Part shown: positions 46,942 to 58,044 of the stretch, piece by piece | Numbering within the stretch: the stretch's first letter is position 1 | Layout: each line of letters opens with the position of its first letter | Program-made: the position numbers and the translations under genes | The notes under the pieces: generated by a model | Told to the model about the DNA's origin: nothing | The model's input: only the letters and a program-made list of their open reading frames with translations | The model's database searches: none | Source of the DNA: Epiperipatus broadwayi | Taxonomy: Eukaryota > Onychophora > Udeonychophora > Euonychophora > Peripatidae | Length of the DNA: 64,000 nt | Direction of reading: 5' to 3' | NCBI GenBank assembly: GCA_028023455.1 | Contig: JAQFVV010000317.1 | Span: 569,501 to 633,500, forward strand

Positions 46942-48046
46942 AACTACATAAAACAGGCGAACCACTTAGATTGATGATGGATTTTGGTGGTGTGCATTAT
47001 TTTGAAGCAGCCAAATTAATCAATCAATTACTTATAGATTACCTTAATTTTGGCTCATACACGATAAACTCGTCTCTCCAATTCATCTCCAAAATCAAAA
47101 ATACTCAAATCTCTCAGACTTCAATTATGGCTACAATGGATGTGAAGGAACTATACGGATCAATTAATCGAAAAGCATCTATCCAAATAGTACATGAAGA
47201 GTTACTGTGAGCACATTGTCCTAGTGAAAGAGTTAAATTCATTATTGCTTTCCTGTCATGGCTTGATTCACATATATTTACACTCTTTGAAAACAAGTGG
47301 TACACAATGCAAGATGGATGGCCCATGGGCCTTCCTATCAGTGGTGTTTTATCTAGCATATATTTAAATAAATATGAGCTATCGATCCTTCCAAAATATC
47401 ACAATATCAACCAAGACTTTACATATATTCATTATGTAGACGATATCTTTATCATAACCTCTAAAGATAATACTTTAAATATACTACGTGATTTACAAAA
47501 CTTAACCAAACTTTCATTCACCATCACATATGAAAATAATAAAGAACTTAAATATCTCGACCTCTCTTTATCGAGAAATCGTCACTTAATAGATTACAAA
47601 ATGATTGTTAAACCATTTGAAATTCGCAGCTGTATCCACCCTAACTCTAATTCACCTGCATCGCATAAATTTGCTGGCCTTAATGCATTTTTGTTTAGAA
47701 ACTTATTTATGTAAATATGTAGCAGACAGGAAAGAAAACATAAACAACTATATTAAAGATCTATTAGCAGCAGGATTCAAATTCAAAGCTATTAAAAATA
47801 AAATCATAAAATTTAATAATACAATAAACAATAATGTACCTCAGACCAATCTACCTAGAATAACAATCCCCTACATTCCTAAAATATCTAACAAACTAAT
47901 GAAAGCATTAAACGATAAATTTAACATAGCAGTTAGAACTCCACCTAATTCTAATAGATTGCTTAACAACTCTAAAGACCACATTGATCGATCGTTCACC
48001 CCACATGTGGTGTACTCTATTGCCTGCCCTCAGGCTGGATGCCATG

Positions 48047-48938
48047 CTATATATCAGTGGTGCCCAACCTTTAACTTGACGCAAGCCAGTTGAGAATTTA
48101 AAAAAATTTGGGGAGCCACAATTATATATTACATTTTTCATATTACATTTATAAACATGGTACTTGGGTACTAAACCTGCAATGTAGGGAGATAGGTGGG
48201 GGGGGACGGCCTATTCATATTGGTATCAATCCGCCGTTTCTAATGTGGCCAAAATAACGTGTACACGGATCTTTCTCGATGAAAACATCAATATATACAG
48301 CAAAATATATATGTGTACACTAATCTATCTCGATAAAAACAACTATTTACAGCACTAAACATCAATATATATTTATACAGCAAAATATAAACGTGTACAC
48401 GGATAAAAACAACTGTTTACAGCACTAAACATCGATATATACAGCAAAATATATACGTGTACATGGATTTATCTTGATAAAAACTATTTCCAGCACTAAA
48501 CACAATATATATATATATATACAGCACCAAACCAAACATCTACAAGGATCTTTCTCGATAAAAACAACAATATATACAAGAGCACTAAACACAATATATA
48601 TATAGCACCAAACCAAACGTGTACAGCAAAAAAAAAAAATGGTGTAATATGTTAAAAAGAAAAAAAAATGTAAATACATTTTATTTATTAAAAATTTGGT
48701 AACATACATATAAATTACAATTACAGGAAAATTATATTTTATTTAATGTGAAACCTGACACTGCATATCATTATTGTTTGTATTGTAAAAATGTTTATTT
48801 TTTAGTGTGTGCATGAGCCATCAAGGAACATAAAATATTTTATCAATTTTTTTGAAGAGTACAATTCGAGCCACATTAAACAGTTACGCGAGCCACATGT
48901 GACTCGCGAGCTATGGGTTGGGCACCCCTGCTATATAT
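48047..48938. mobile_element. Non-autonomous hAT transposon inside the Penelope endonuclease
   Basis: The 8-bp duplication CTATATAT at 48047-48054 and 48931-48938 flanks an 876-bp element. Its ends CAGTGGTGCCCAACC and, reverse-complemented, CAGGGGTGCCCAACC are classic hAT terminal inverted repeats. The subterminal GAGCCACA/TGTGACTCGCGAG words match those of the larger hAT at 51.4-54.4 kb, which could have supplied transposase. No ORF of note. The interior is expanded by a minisatellite. Confidence 0.95.
48230..48640. repeat. Degenerate minisatellite inside the hAT
   Basis: Roughly seven variable units of GTGTACACGGATCTTTCTCG, ATAAAAACAAC and CAGCACTAAACATC-type words separated by (AT)n. Unit length drifts between about 50 and 75 bp. 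Confidence 0.7.
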
Positions 48939-49369
48939 TATGGTGAAACGAAAGCTACAATCAATACTAGACTGGGTCAACATATTTACACATTTAACAG
49001 AGCTCAGAAAAACAGCAACACGTCCTCTGTATTCTTGGAGCATGCTAAACAATCTGGACACAACTTCACACCCGCCAATCCCATAATATTGTGCTCAGAA
49101 TCAAATGATCACAAAAGAAAAATAAAGGAGGCATTTTACATCAATGGAAACATCCATGCCATTAATAGAAAGGATACTTGCTTCGAGATCTCGAAGAAAT
49201 GGGCTACGTAATACTAGCTTATTTGAATATTTGTATTTGCATATTTTATTATACATTTTATGAAGGCTATGAATATGAGGCATGGATCCTCGAAAACGTT
49301 AAGCCGATAAACTTTAATACTAATTAATATCTTCTCTAATTAACAATTATATATTTTAAAAATAGATAA

Positions 49370-49994
49370 TAATAGAAATGTGGAAACGATATCAGAGACA
49401 TTTATTAATAATAATTTTGGAACAGAATATGACTATATACATTTTTACAACAAAATGTGACGGTGTATCGTATATATATTAATAGCGATTGAGTGGAGGA
49501 CTCAAGAATTAATGATTTTTTTTCTCTATTAAGAAAAAAAAAGGTTCAGTTTGATCAAGTGAATGGAATTATCTCACTTTGATATCCATACATCACATGA
49601 TTTTCTGAGCAACGAACTAAATGGTTATTATTAACATTATATGTGATTATTAGATGTATTGATGTACATGTCTGCTTTTATATATACAAGTTTCTCCAGA
49701 TTTCATAATCAGCAGCCTAATATAAATTATGTTTTGCATATGCAAGGGAGTCATTGTATTTCTGTTTTTTTATTAAACTAAAAACTAATGAATGATATAT
49801 CATTCAGAGAGTTATATGACATTTGGGCATCAATAGTGAGTTAATTCATGATCCATAGAATTTTATTTCCAGTGTCCTAAACCACACAGGGCAGTAAAAT
49901 AAAATGCTAAACCCATGTCTTTGTTAATGGCCCAAATATGTTTTATAATTTTTTTTACTTTGAATTTTTATTTAACCATTCCGTCATGACAACT
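49370..49994. other. Anonymous AT-rich DNA
   Basis: No recognisable feature. Confidence 0.5.
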
Positions 49995-50124
49995 CCCCAT
50001 ACTTTTTTTTCTGATGAGTCACAGTATCAGCCGGGAAGCGAACCCACTAACCCGGGACAACTCCTTGTAAAGCAGCTGTCGCTGACCTCTCAACCACCAA
50101 TGATTGATAACCCCCCATACTTTT
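49995..50124 (-). repeat. tRNA-derived retrosequence (SINE or tRNA pseudogene), 12-bp TSD
   Basis: CCCCATACTTTT occurs at 49995-50006 and 50113-50124. Between them, on the minus strand, TGGTTGAGAGG fits a pol III A box and GGGTTCGCTTCCC a B box about 45 nt later, followed by an A-rich 3' end next to the target duplication. The body is only about 105 nt, so it is a bare tRNA-like unit rather than a long composite SINE. The D and T arms are partly foldable. The parent tRNA is not certain. Confidence 0.75.
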
Positions 50125-50142
50125 AACTTAAAATAACGTACA

Positions 50143-50262
50143 ATTGTACACACATGCATGCATATTACAAATAGGTGCGAATATGGAAGAATTATTATAT
50201 ATGATGGGAAATTGGCTATAAATTAAGTAAACATGAAGCAAGAATATATGCACGCAGATATT
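50143..50262 (-). repeat. Dispersed repeat R1, third copy (fragment)
   Basis: The reverse complement matches about 395-500 of R1 copy 1 (TGCTTGCTTCATGTTT, then a TTTCCCAT...TATATAAT stretch). It shows that R1 is a dispersed family and not a local duplication only. Confidence 0.65.
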
Positions 50263-50314
50263 CACCGCTTCTATGTATATATGTTTGGCTTCATTACTCT
50301 GTTAATATATATAT

Positions 50315-51130
50315 ATTAAGGATCTCCAAACTTGTCTACAATACTCTCATCTCCTGCTTTATACGGATGATTGTAAGATTTTTAGACACATCTATTCTAT
50401 TCATGATTGTACATTACTTGAAGATGATATTAATAGTTTTTGTTTTTTTTCAAATGTGTGAAAGAAAAAGAAAATATTCAAAATGCCCTTCTGTATTTTA
50501 CTGCAATAAATCTGAAATTCTAAGATTTGAATATTGTATTAATAATTTTAAAATAAAATCTGCTGTCACTGTTCAGACTCATGGAATTATATTTTTCAGT
50601 AATGGCTCCTTTCATCATCATATAGAATCAATAATAAATAAAGCACTCAAGATGGTAGGAACGATTTACAGACATGGTAGTTCTTTTGAATACTCCACCA
50701 AATATAAACTTTTTCTATCTTTGATTTTTCCTATTTTGGAATTTGGATGAGTTTTATGGAATCCACATTCAAAGAGACAAGTAAAATGCAATTTGTTTTC
50801 AAAAAAATTTCTAAGTTTTGTCAACTAAATAATGATTGCAATATATCTCATATCAAAAAGAAAAGCAAATGATATAAAATGTTTATACAAAGTCATTATT
50901 GAAAAAATACTTTTTCTAACACGATTTCAAAACTGCATTTGAATTATTGTTAATATGAAAATCGTACCCACAATAATTTTTTCATTGAAACATTAAAATC
51001 CCTGCTCCCTTCTTTCATCTACCTAATACTTATCCTCCGGATTTTGTTAATGAAAACGTTTTTCAACTTAATTTTAATGAATTTTCAAAGGTTATAATAT
51101 ATTTATAATGTATGATTAGTGTTTTTTTAA
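50315..51130 (+). pseudogene. LINE reverse transcriptase relic, Jockey/CR1-like C-terminal half
   Basis: It starts at the catalytic block (LLYTDDCKIF, near 50355, with the paired Asp) and continues through the thumb in the frame 50367-50750: HIESIINKALKMVGTIYR and FPILEFG, then VLWNPHSKRQVK after one stop. These are the ordered landmarks of Jockey/CR1-type RTs (H-I-x-x-I-x-x-K-A-x-K-M-L-G and R-P-I-L-E-Y-G/A). Everything N-terminal of the YADD block is missing, so it is a 5'-truncated insertion. Several stops follow 50750. Confidence 0.75.
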
Positions 51131-51659
51131 TTACATCCTCTAAAACATATAGTATACACTTTTTATGTGCAATTGGTAATTGGCCTTTGGCTGTAGATAT
51201 GAACATTAAATAAAAAATTGAATTAAATTAATAATAATGCTACGTACGGATCTATAATATCGGAATTATTACAGTCATTCAACCATAAACAACTTGCAAA
51301 AAATTCAAGATAAATATATTAGATATATTCATGAGAATACATAATTGAATAGAACCAATAGTATATCCCAGGGATGGGCATACATGAGGTTAGTGAGAAT
51401 CACATGTCGGTTTTTCATATATTGTATAGAGCCACATCATATTATTTAATTACATAAAAATTAATACATATGGTCAAATTTTATTTAACTTAATTAATAT
51501 GATGACATATTCTACACAAATTTTAAATGCTGTATAAAGTATATAAGAAAATATAATTAAGAGAAAGAAAATAAAAAATAATTATTTCAAAATTTTAATA
51601 ATAAAAATAAAATATAATAATTCATTAATAAAAACCATAACATTTAATGAAAATCTTTG

Positions 51660-53310
51660 AAATTTGGCATATAATTTGTAAAAGCTGTTTATATCAATTC
51701 TGTGAGATGCTGTTTGGTCAACTGTGAATGCTATTTTGACTCCAAGAACTTTATTGTTGAGTACAATGATTCACAGAAATATGTTGTAGCGAAAATTGAA
51801 ATTAAATGGCAAGCAACTTTCTTTAAATACAGATATTTTGATTCTGGCATAAGTTTCCAAAATTCAATTAGAGAACTAGATTTGTATACATTTGCAATAT
51901 CTGATCCTCTTTCATCTTAATAATTCCATTTCCCCAGCTTCTTTTTTTGATAAATGTTATTTCAGAAATTTGAAATCCATCTTTATTAATATCACAAATA
52001 AATGGGTTCACAAAATAAGCAAATGCAGATTTAAAACTTGTCAAATCTACATTTGAAATCCACTTGCAATCCTTCCAAAATTTCTTTATATTTATCTAAT
52101 TTTTCTTTAATTTTACTTTTGGAAAATGATTAAATATTCTGGACTTATTCTCGTGCACAAAATGTCAAAGTTTAACTTCAAAACTAAATATACTGTGACA
52201 AATCACTAATCATTTTCTCTTTTGTTTTTTAATATTCCATAATGTCTGTAATGAACATTAAGACAGAAAGCCATGTTTCATTTTCTGGGTATTTTTTTTA
52301 ACAGCATTATTTGACAGCCATTTTATAACCGACCATAAGGAGATATCATTGGGCAATTCATTTGTTTTGCATTTAACTGTTCTAAAAACTTTTTAAATTG
52401 ACGGTGTGTTTTGATATTCACAATCTGCAAAACAATCTTGCAAACATTTTCATGTTTTAAGTACTTTGCTATGAGATGTTGTCAGTGAATTATGCAATGA
52501 AAAGGTACAAAATATGGAATTTTAGGATTGTTGTTTAAAAGATCAATAAGACCTAGATTTTACCTATTATTTCAGGGGCTCCATCAGTTGCCACACTTAT
52601 AAGTTTATCAGGAGGCAATTCAAACTTGTTCATTATCTCACTAAGAGTATTTTTAACATTGATACTGTGAGTTGTTTCAGTAAGAACTATTACGTCTAAC
52701 ATTTCTTTCTTCACATTTACATCTGCAGATACATAGTGGATAAAAACAGCTAATTGTGGGTTATCCTGAATGTCTGTATACTTATCAAGACTTACACTGA
52801 ACTGTACATTTTTTCAAATCACACATCAAATTAATTTTTGAGAGTAATCACACATCAGACTATTTTCAATATTTTTACCATTTTCACTAATGCCACACTT
52901 AGTTGTATAACACGACACAGGATCAATTTATGCAGTTTTGTATTATCTGCAAGCTTTTAAAAAAATAGTTTTGTTAGCTCTGTCATTTTCAAGACTATAA
53001 GAAGACAAGAGTCCTTGTTTCTTAGGAAGACTTGATTGCAATGACTTAAGTTTCTCTCTTCACAATTTTGAATTGTATGGATATTGAGTTGAGAAGTGGG
53101 GATGACTTACTTCATAATGTCAGAAGTAAATTTATAAACCTTCCATTATTGTCAATAAAACCAAATTTTTCTACCCATTCTTTCATAAAGCAAGTATTTT
53201 CTTGTTTGTATTTTCATTTTTTGATATTTTCTGAGGTCTTGTTAACAAAAAAGTTAAATAAATTTATTTCCAAAGTCGAAATTCAAACAAAATACATAAA
53301 TAATTAATTA
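51660..53310 (-). pseudogene. hAT transposase (GTF2IRD2/SCAND3-like), decayed
   Basis: Reading the minus strand across several frames gives, in order: a KEWVEKFGFIDNNGR stretch corresponding to the N-terminal region of this group (about 53190), VQFSVSLDKYTDIQDNPQLA (about 52800), KLISVATDGAPE (about 52600-52570), the catalytic-core DDE landmarks in weak form, HRQFKKFLEQLNAK (about 52400), and the C-terminal dimerisation region with CESLYSTIKFLESK followed by QLTKQHLTELI (about 51790-51690). The order and wording fit the group annotated as general transcription factor II-I repeat domain protein 2-like. Many stops and frameshifts make it inactive. Confidence 0.85.
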
Positions 53311-53833
53311 AAATAAAAATGTTTAAATATTAATTCTTGTTTTAAAAGATTCGTAAAGTAAATGGCGCAAGTCGAAAATAAAATAAGAATAAAAACAATT
53401 TAGAATAATTAAAAGCTTTGGACTATATTTACGTTTGATTGATATTTCCCGATAATTCTTAAACATCTGTTTTATTATTTACAACCAAAATCAAGCAAAT
53501 GATCTCCCATTTTACTCTTAAGAGTTTATATATATATATAGATTATGTCCTGTACATGAGGGATCAGAGTGATTTATGGTCAACATGGGTAGGATGAGAA
53601 GGTTGGCACCAATCTGGGCTTTGAGCGTTCCATCATCAGATTTTCAGTGAAATGGACAGATGAAGAGTTGTGAGATGTAGTGGATTGAAGCCTGTCCATT
53701 AAAGTATGAAGATTGACTATTTTAATATAAGCTGAACATTGATTGTATATATGTGTGGAGATGATAATCTGGACCATTTAACGAGTGCTGGTTTAGCATG
53801 AAATACTTATGTTGGTGGTTACTTGTCCTTTTG

Positions 53834-53920
53834 ACATGTATGTGATCAACTGTGTCGGCAGTATGAGATAGCGTGGATAGTTGAGGGTCGTGCGAAAGTC
53901 TGAGTTCAGACCCCTGTATA
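53834..53920 (+). repeat. SINE head copy, same family as the 36.2-kb pair
   Basis: GGCAGTATGAGATAGCGTGG and GTGCGAAAGTCTGAGTTCAG match the 36309-36397 arm. GAGTTCAGACCCC is a degenerate B box. The SINE may extend left to about 53570, but no target duplication was found. Confidence 0.65.
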
Positions 53921-54441
53921 TTAAATAATTGTTTTAAAATTTTGAAACTCTAAATGCACTAATTATAAACTCTTAAAATAATTTTCTTAACCTGTACATA
54001 TATATATATGTCTTAAGAAAACTTACACCAATGCCGTGAAAAAATTACTCATCATAAAAAAGTTTAAATTGCTCAATAAAACAGTTTATTTACCAGATTT
54101 TTTGAAAAAAATATGAAATAGGATCTTTAGCTGACAGGATCACTAAAATATACAACTACAAAATTGCATAAATCATAAATATACATGTGTGATCACTCCG
54201 CAAATATAGTAATTTTGATAAATGTTAATATACAGTTTGCCATATATTTGAAAATAGTGTGTGTGTATATATATATATATGATGTAATGTGTAATAAAAT
54301 AAGTAATAGAAATGTTTGATAAAAAATGTCTATTATATTACAAATTTTTGTGTAATTAAAACACAACTGAAAGAATAAAAATGAAATGAGATTTCAATGG
54401 GAGCCACACTTAACTCGATCAAGAGCCACATTTGCCCACTG

Positions 54442-55183
54442 TTCACAATAAAAGATTAATAGCAGACATGAAGTTGTTTTTTTTATATTAATATATGGGG
54501 CAAAATTTCGTGAATATGTTACTACTAAGATTCCCCTCAGACTTCCCAACTTTTAATTCTAAAAACAAGACTTATTTTATATACATACATTAATTAAGGA
54601 CAACTTTTTCACCCATTTATAGACTGTAACAGTAGCTTCAAGGAGGTGAATATTTTACATTTTATTAAATCGAGTATAATTTAAAAATAAACTTAAGGAG
54701 ATAGTATATCAGGGACCCCAACAAACAAACACATATATACTAATATATCACTTCTGTAAATACCTGTGGCTACTTAGCTATTATTTACAAATAAATGAAT
54801 TGAATTATTATTGTTGTTATAGAATTGAATTCTTATTATCATCATCTTTCAAAGGACTTTATTAAACTATGCATTGACATTGTTAATTTGCCCACATGTA
54901 AATTGGTGTATATATATATATAATCAGCAAACATTTTACAACTAAAAAAAAACCAATAGAATTTTTCTATGTGGCTCACAAGATCTGGACATTTACAATC
55001 ATTCAACTTTATCATTATTTCTATTACTATGGTCACTAAAATAAATTATATTGCAATAATGTCCTTTTTTAATATGTCCATAAAGTGTAGTAAGTCATGT
55101 TAAAAACATTATGTTCTGCAACTTTTTTTTTCTTTGTTTATAATTTCCAACTTATTTGTAAATGTATTTGGGTGTCTTCTTGG
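54442..55183. other. Anonymous AT-rich DNA
   Basis: No recognisable feature. Confidence 0.5.
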
Positions 55184-55395
<212 letters not shown>

Positions 55396-56054
55396 AAAGT
55401 AAAAATGCACCCTGTACACCATAGAGCATAGAGAATGTAAGTGCTGACTTTAATAACTTAGTATCTACCCTTAGCAACTATACTTAAGAGACAATTGATG
55501 TAAATTTTGTTATTTTTAAATAATATGAAGATCATTGCAAGAATGCAATCACAGACTGGATATGTTTAAAAAAATGTGGAATTATGATTCTAATTTTTTA
55601 TAGCAAAGCAAAGTCAGATCACCAGCCTTTTTACATTGCCTTTTATATTTTAAAAAAGAACAGATTGAATAAAAACTGAAAATCAAAATATTTAAGTTCA
55701 AGTGACCAGAATTTAAATTTATGACATTGTTGTTTGTTATTGATGTTGAGAGTAAGGATATCATTATATTGAGTATTGGGATATAAGAATGTAGTCATAT
55801 TTTTTATTATTATTAAAAACTAATTAAAAACTAAACTTATGTCATTATATTCATGGTCCATGATGTCACAGCTATTGGGGTGTTACATAATATTGGGAAA
55901 TACACATTAATATTTAAATATTTATATTATTGATAAAAGGTTAAGACAAAAATATGCTTTACCTTTAAATACTAAACTTATTTTAAATTAAATATTAGCT
56001 TATATTTTATATTTTAGTTTTTATTAAGTAAATATATATATTTTGTCATTTTCA
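55396..56054. other. Anonymous AT-rich DNA
   Basis: No recognisable feature. Confidence 0.5.
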
Positions 56055-56210
56055 ACCACTATTGATCCACTGCAGGATGAAGGTCTCTCCAATTTCCATC
56101 TATCTTCTCCCATCTCTAGCAATTCTTCTCCAGTTTATCCCAGCAGACTTCCTTATTTCATCCTTTCATCTCACGTGTGATCTTTTTCTAGGCTTTTTAC
56201 CATTTCTCTC
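56055..56210 (-). mobile_element. RTE LINE, 3'-end fragment
   Basis: Similar to the 3' end of the RTE at 21.6 kb (shared CACTGNAGGATGAAG word at the end of the coding region). The minus strand reads RKSAGINWRR and ETFILQWI, the C-terminal tail of RTE pol. It is 5'-truncated and stops at a (CT)/(AT) tract near 56210. Confidence 0.75.
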
Positions 56211-56522
56211 TCTATATATATATATATTCTTGATCAGTATAGCAACTAGACATTACTACTATGAAATTTTGCACATTGCTTAGATATGCTTTTGGATATG
56301 TATTTGCTTTGAATATGTTTACATAATATTTCACATTGTATTAGGTTCTAATATTACATAATGAATCTTCTACAATATCACATGATCACCATTCTTTATG
56401 TTTACACAAGCTGTTAACACAGACACAAAATTCTCCATACAGCAGCACCACTCAGTGCAAGCCAGAGTAATCATTGGATGCAGAAAGGTTTGTGCAAAAA
56501 ATCTCTCTCTAGTGCCTATTCA

Positions 56523-56579
56523 TCCAATATCCCTGAACTAGTTTCTGGCTTGTGGATTTCATCAGTGACGTGCTTTGAA
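56523..56579 (-). ncRNA. Hammerhead ribozyme motif, array copy 1
   Basis: On the minus strand: CTGATGA (56559-56565), GAAA (56542-56545), then the palindrome ACTAGT as stem III and GTT at the cleavage position. The outer stem I is kept (TTCAA 56575-56579 with TTGGA 56523-56527), but the inner stem I is damaged by several changes, so activity is doubtful. Confidence 0.65.
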
Positions 56580-56958
56580 TTTGAGAGCACTGCACTTAGA
56601 CCTTAGGATCTAATGCAACTCTCCAGCAGCCACCTTTTACCTTTTTAGTTAACTATAAACTTTGAGTCAAAAATGAAAACATAATAATGTTTTTAATTCA
56701 AACTTATGTCCTTTTATAATCATATAGATCTGAACTCATCTATACATTTTGGTAACTTTGGTTCTTTGATGAACACCGTCACCATAATCCTATTGGGCAG
56801 GATTGGAATTAAGTCATAAATATCACATGAACACTATTCTCTATGCCTACACAGGCTGTTAACACAAACTCTATTTAGTAGTGACACTGGGTGCAAATCA
56901 GAATAATTAATGCATACAGACAAGTTTATACATAAAATCTTTGTCTAAAGGTTACTCA

Positions 56959-57015
56959 TCCAATATCCCTATACTAGTTTCTAGCTTGTGATTTTCATCA
57001 GTGAAGAGCTTCGAA
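56959..57015 (-). ncRNA. Hammerhead ribozyme motif, array copy 2
   Basis: On the minus strand: intact CTGATGA (56995-57001) and GAAA (56978-56981), stem III palindrome ACTAGT, cleavage triplet GTA. Inner stem I pairs TCTTCA with TAGGGA (one C-A mismatch). An AGC/TA internal loop follows, then TTCGA pairs with TTGGA. Stem II is weak. It is the best preserved core of the three in this array. Confidence 0.75.
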
Positions 57016-57700
57016 TTTGAAAGCATTGTACTTAGATTTTAGGATCTAACGTAACTCTCCAGCAGCCACTTTTTACCTTTTTAGTTAACTATAAATTTTG
57101 AGTCAAAAATGAACACAATAATGTCTTGAGTTTAAGCTCATTTACTTGTGTAGTCATATAGATCTGAACTCAGTTCATGTATTGGCAACTTTTGTTCTTT
57201 ACCAACCATAGTTACCATAATCATGTTGGGCAGGATTGAAATTGAACCATTAAACATCACATGATCACCATTCTTTATGTTTACACAATATGTTAACAAA
57301 GAGGCAAAACTCCATATGCATGCCAGATGTAATTAATGGATGTAGGAAAATATTGGCATAAAATCCCTATCTTGTGACTATTGTATGAAGAGTTTTGCCT
57401 CTATCAATGGCATGTATAAAAATAAAGAATGGTGATCATGTGATGTTTTGTGTTTTAATATCAATCCTATTCAATAGTATTATAGTTACTGTGATTATTA
57501 AAGAACCAATGACACCAAAATGTATAGATGCTGAACTGAATTCAGATCTATATGACTAAAAAAGCAAATGAGCTTGAATTGAAAACATTATTATTGTGTT
57601 TTCATTTTGGATTCAAAAGCTTTATAGTTAACTAAAAAGGTAATGGATGGCTGCTAGATAGTTGCATTAGATCCTAAAATGTAGGTGCAGTGCTATCAAG

Positions 57701-57757
57701 TCCAAAGCTCCTCATTGATGAAAGCCATAAGCTAGAAACTAGTCTAGGCATATTGGA
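57701..57757 (+). ncRNA. Hammerhead ribozyme motif, inverted array copy
   Basis: Outer stem I TCCAA (57701-57705) pairs perfectly with TTGGA (57753-57757), with an internal loop AGC/TA. Inner stem TCCTCA faces TAGGCA with two mismatches. The core reads TTGATGA (57715-57721; one C-to-T change at an essential position), stem II AGC/GCT with a closing A-A mismatch, GAAA 57735-57738, stem III ACTAGT 57738-57743, GTC ending at 57744. The C-to-T change should abolish cleavage. Confidence 0.75.
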
Positions 57758-58044
57758 AGAGTAGGCTGTAGATAGCGATTTTCAGCACAAACTTTCTGCA
57801 TCCATTGATTACTCTAGCTTGCACTACATAGCAGTACTGTATGGAGAGTTTTGTTTCAGTATTAAATTAATACTATAGTGACTCTATTATGGTAATGTGA
57901 ATTTGAGATGAATTTAATTAAGGATTATCTAGATTAGCTTTCTATATAGCAATGATGTTGCTGTTATTTATTTACATATGCTTTTGCTGTTATACTATTT
58001 ACATATGCTTTTGGAGACATCTTTACACCATGTATGTTTATGTG

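Larger units (their letters stand above)
46926..49211 (+). pseudogene. Penelope-like RT/GIY-YIG domain, copy B, broken
   Basis: It resumes the RT (FANLKLHKTGEPLR), then has a TGA at 47208-47210 where copy A has CGA, consistent with CpG decay. The frame continues through GWPMGLPISG and YVDD (about 47434-47446), shifts near 47700 by loss of bases in a TTTTA run, and reaches CPQAGCHAI. There a hAT element (48055-48930) splits the codons of the IYYGET motif of the endonuclease. The remaining endonuclease and C-terminus continue at 48939-49211. All catalytic RT residues are still readable. Confidence 0.9.
43869..49369. mobile_element. Composite Penelope-like element with 15-bp target duplication
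   Basis: TTTAAAAATAGATAA occurs at 43869-43883 and 49355-49369, bracketing three joined copies: A, minus, 5'-truncated (43884-45652); a plus-strand 3' fragment (45653-46037); and B, plus, complete or nearly so (46038-49354). The A/fragment junction is abrupt at about 45652. Penelope-like elements are known to insert with attached inverted, truncated and partial tandem copies (pLTRs), so one integration event explains the whole. Copy B was later split by a hAT element (48055-48930). Copy B codes for an RT joined to a GIY-YIG endonuclease. Confidence 0.9.
51369..54441 (-). mobile_element. hAT transposon with decayed transposase
   Basis: The left end CAGGGATGGGCATACATGAGG and the reverse complement of the right end (CAGTGGGCAAATGTGGCTC) are imperfect hAT inverted repeats. 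The enclosed minus strand carries a transposase relic (53310-51660), and a SINE head lies near 53.8 kb. Flanking 8-mers (GTATATCC and TTCACAAT) do not match, so the duplication has decayed or one end belongs to another copy. Confidence 0.7.
56370..57862. repeat. About 440-bp repeat array with hammerhead ribozymes (retrozyme-like)
   Basis: Direct units start at about 56377, 56822 and 57256 (marker ATCACATGATCACC), giving periods of about 445 and 434 bp. The third is cut short at about 57384, where the array turns into an inverted copy to about 57862. Each complete unit holds one type I hammerhead motif on the same strand of the unit: minus in the direct copies, plus in the inverted copy. No ORF is present. 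Short hammerhead-bearing tandem repeats without coding capacity are the definition of retrozymes, small non-autonomous retroelements that spread through circular RNA. The copies differ by perhaps 15-20 percent by eye, so the array is old. Confidence 0.75.

Noticed and set aside
50010-50045. CTGATGAGTC on the plus strand
   Set aside because: No GAAA follows (GAAC instead), and the segment is explained by the minus-strand tRNA-derived sequence.
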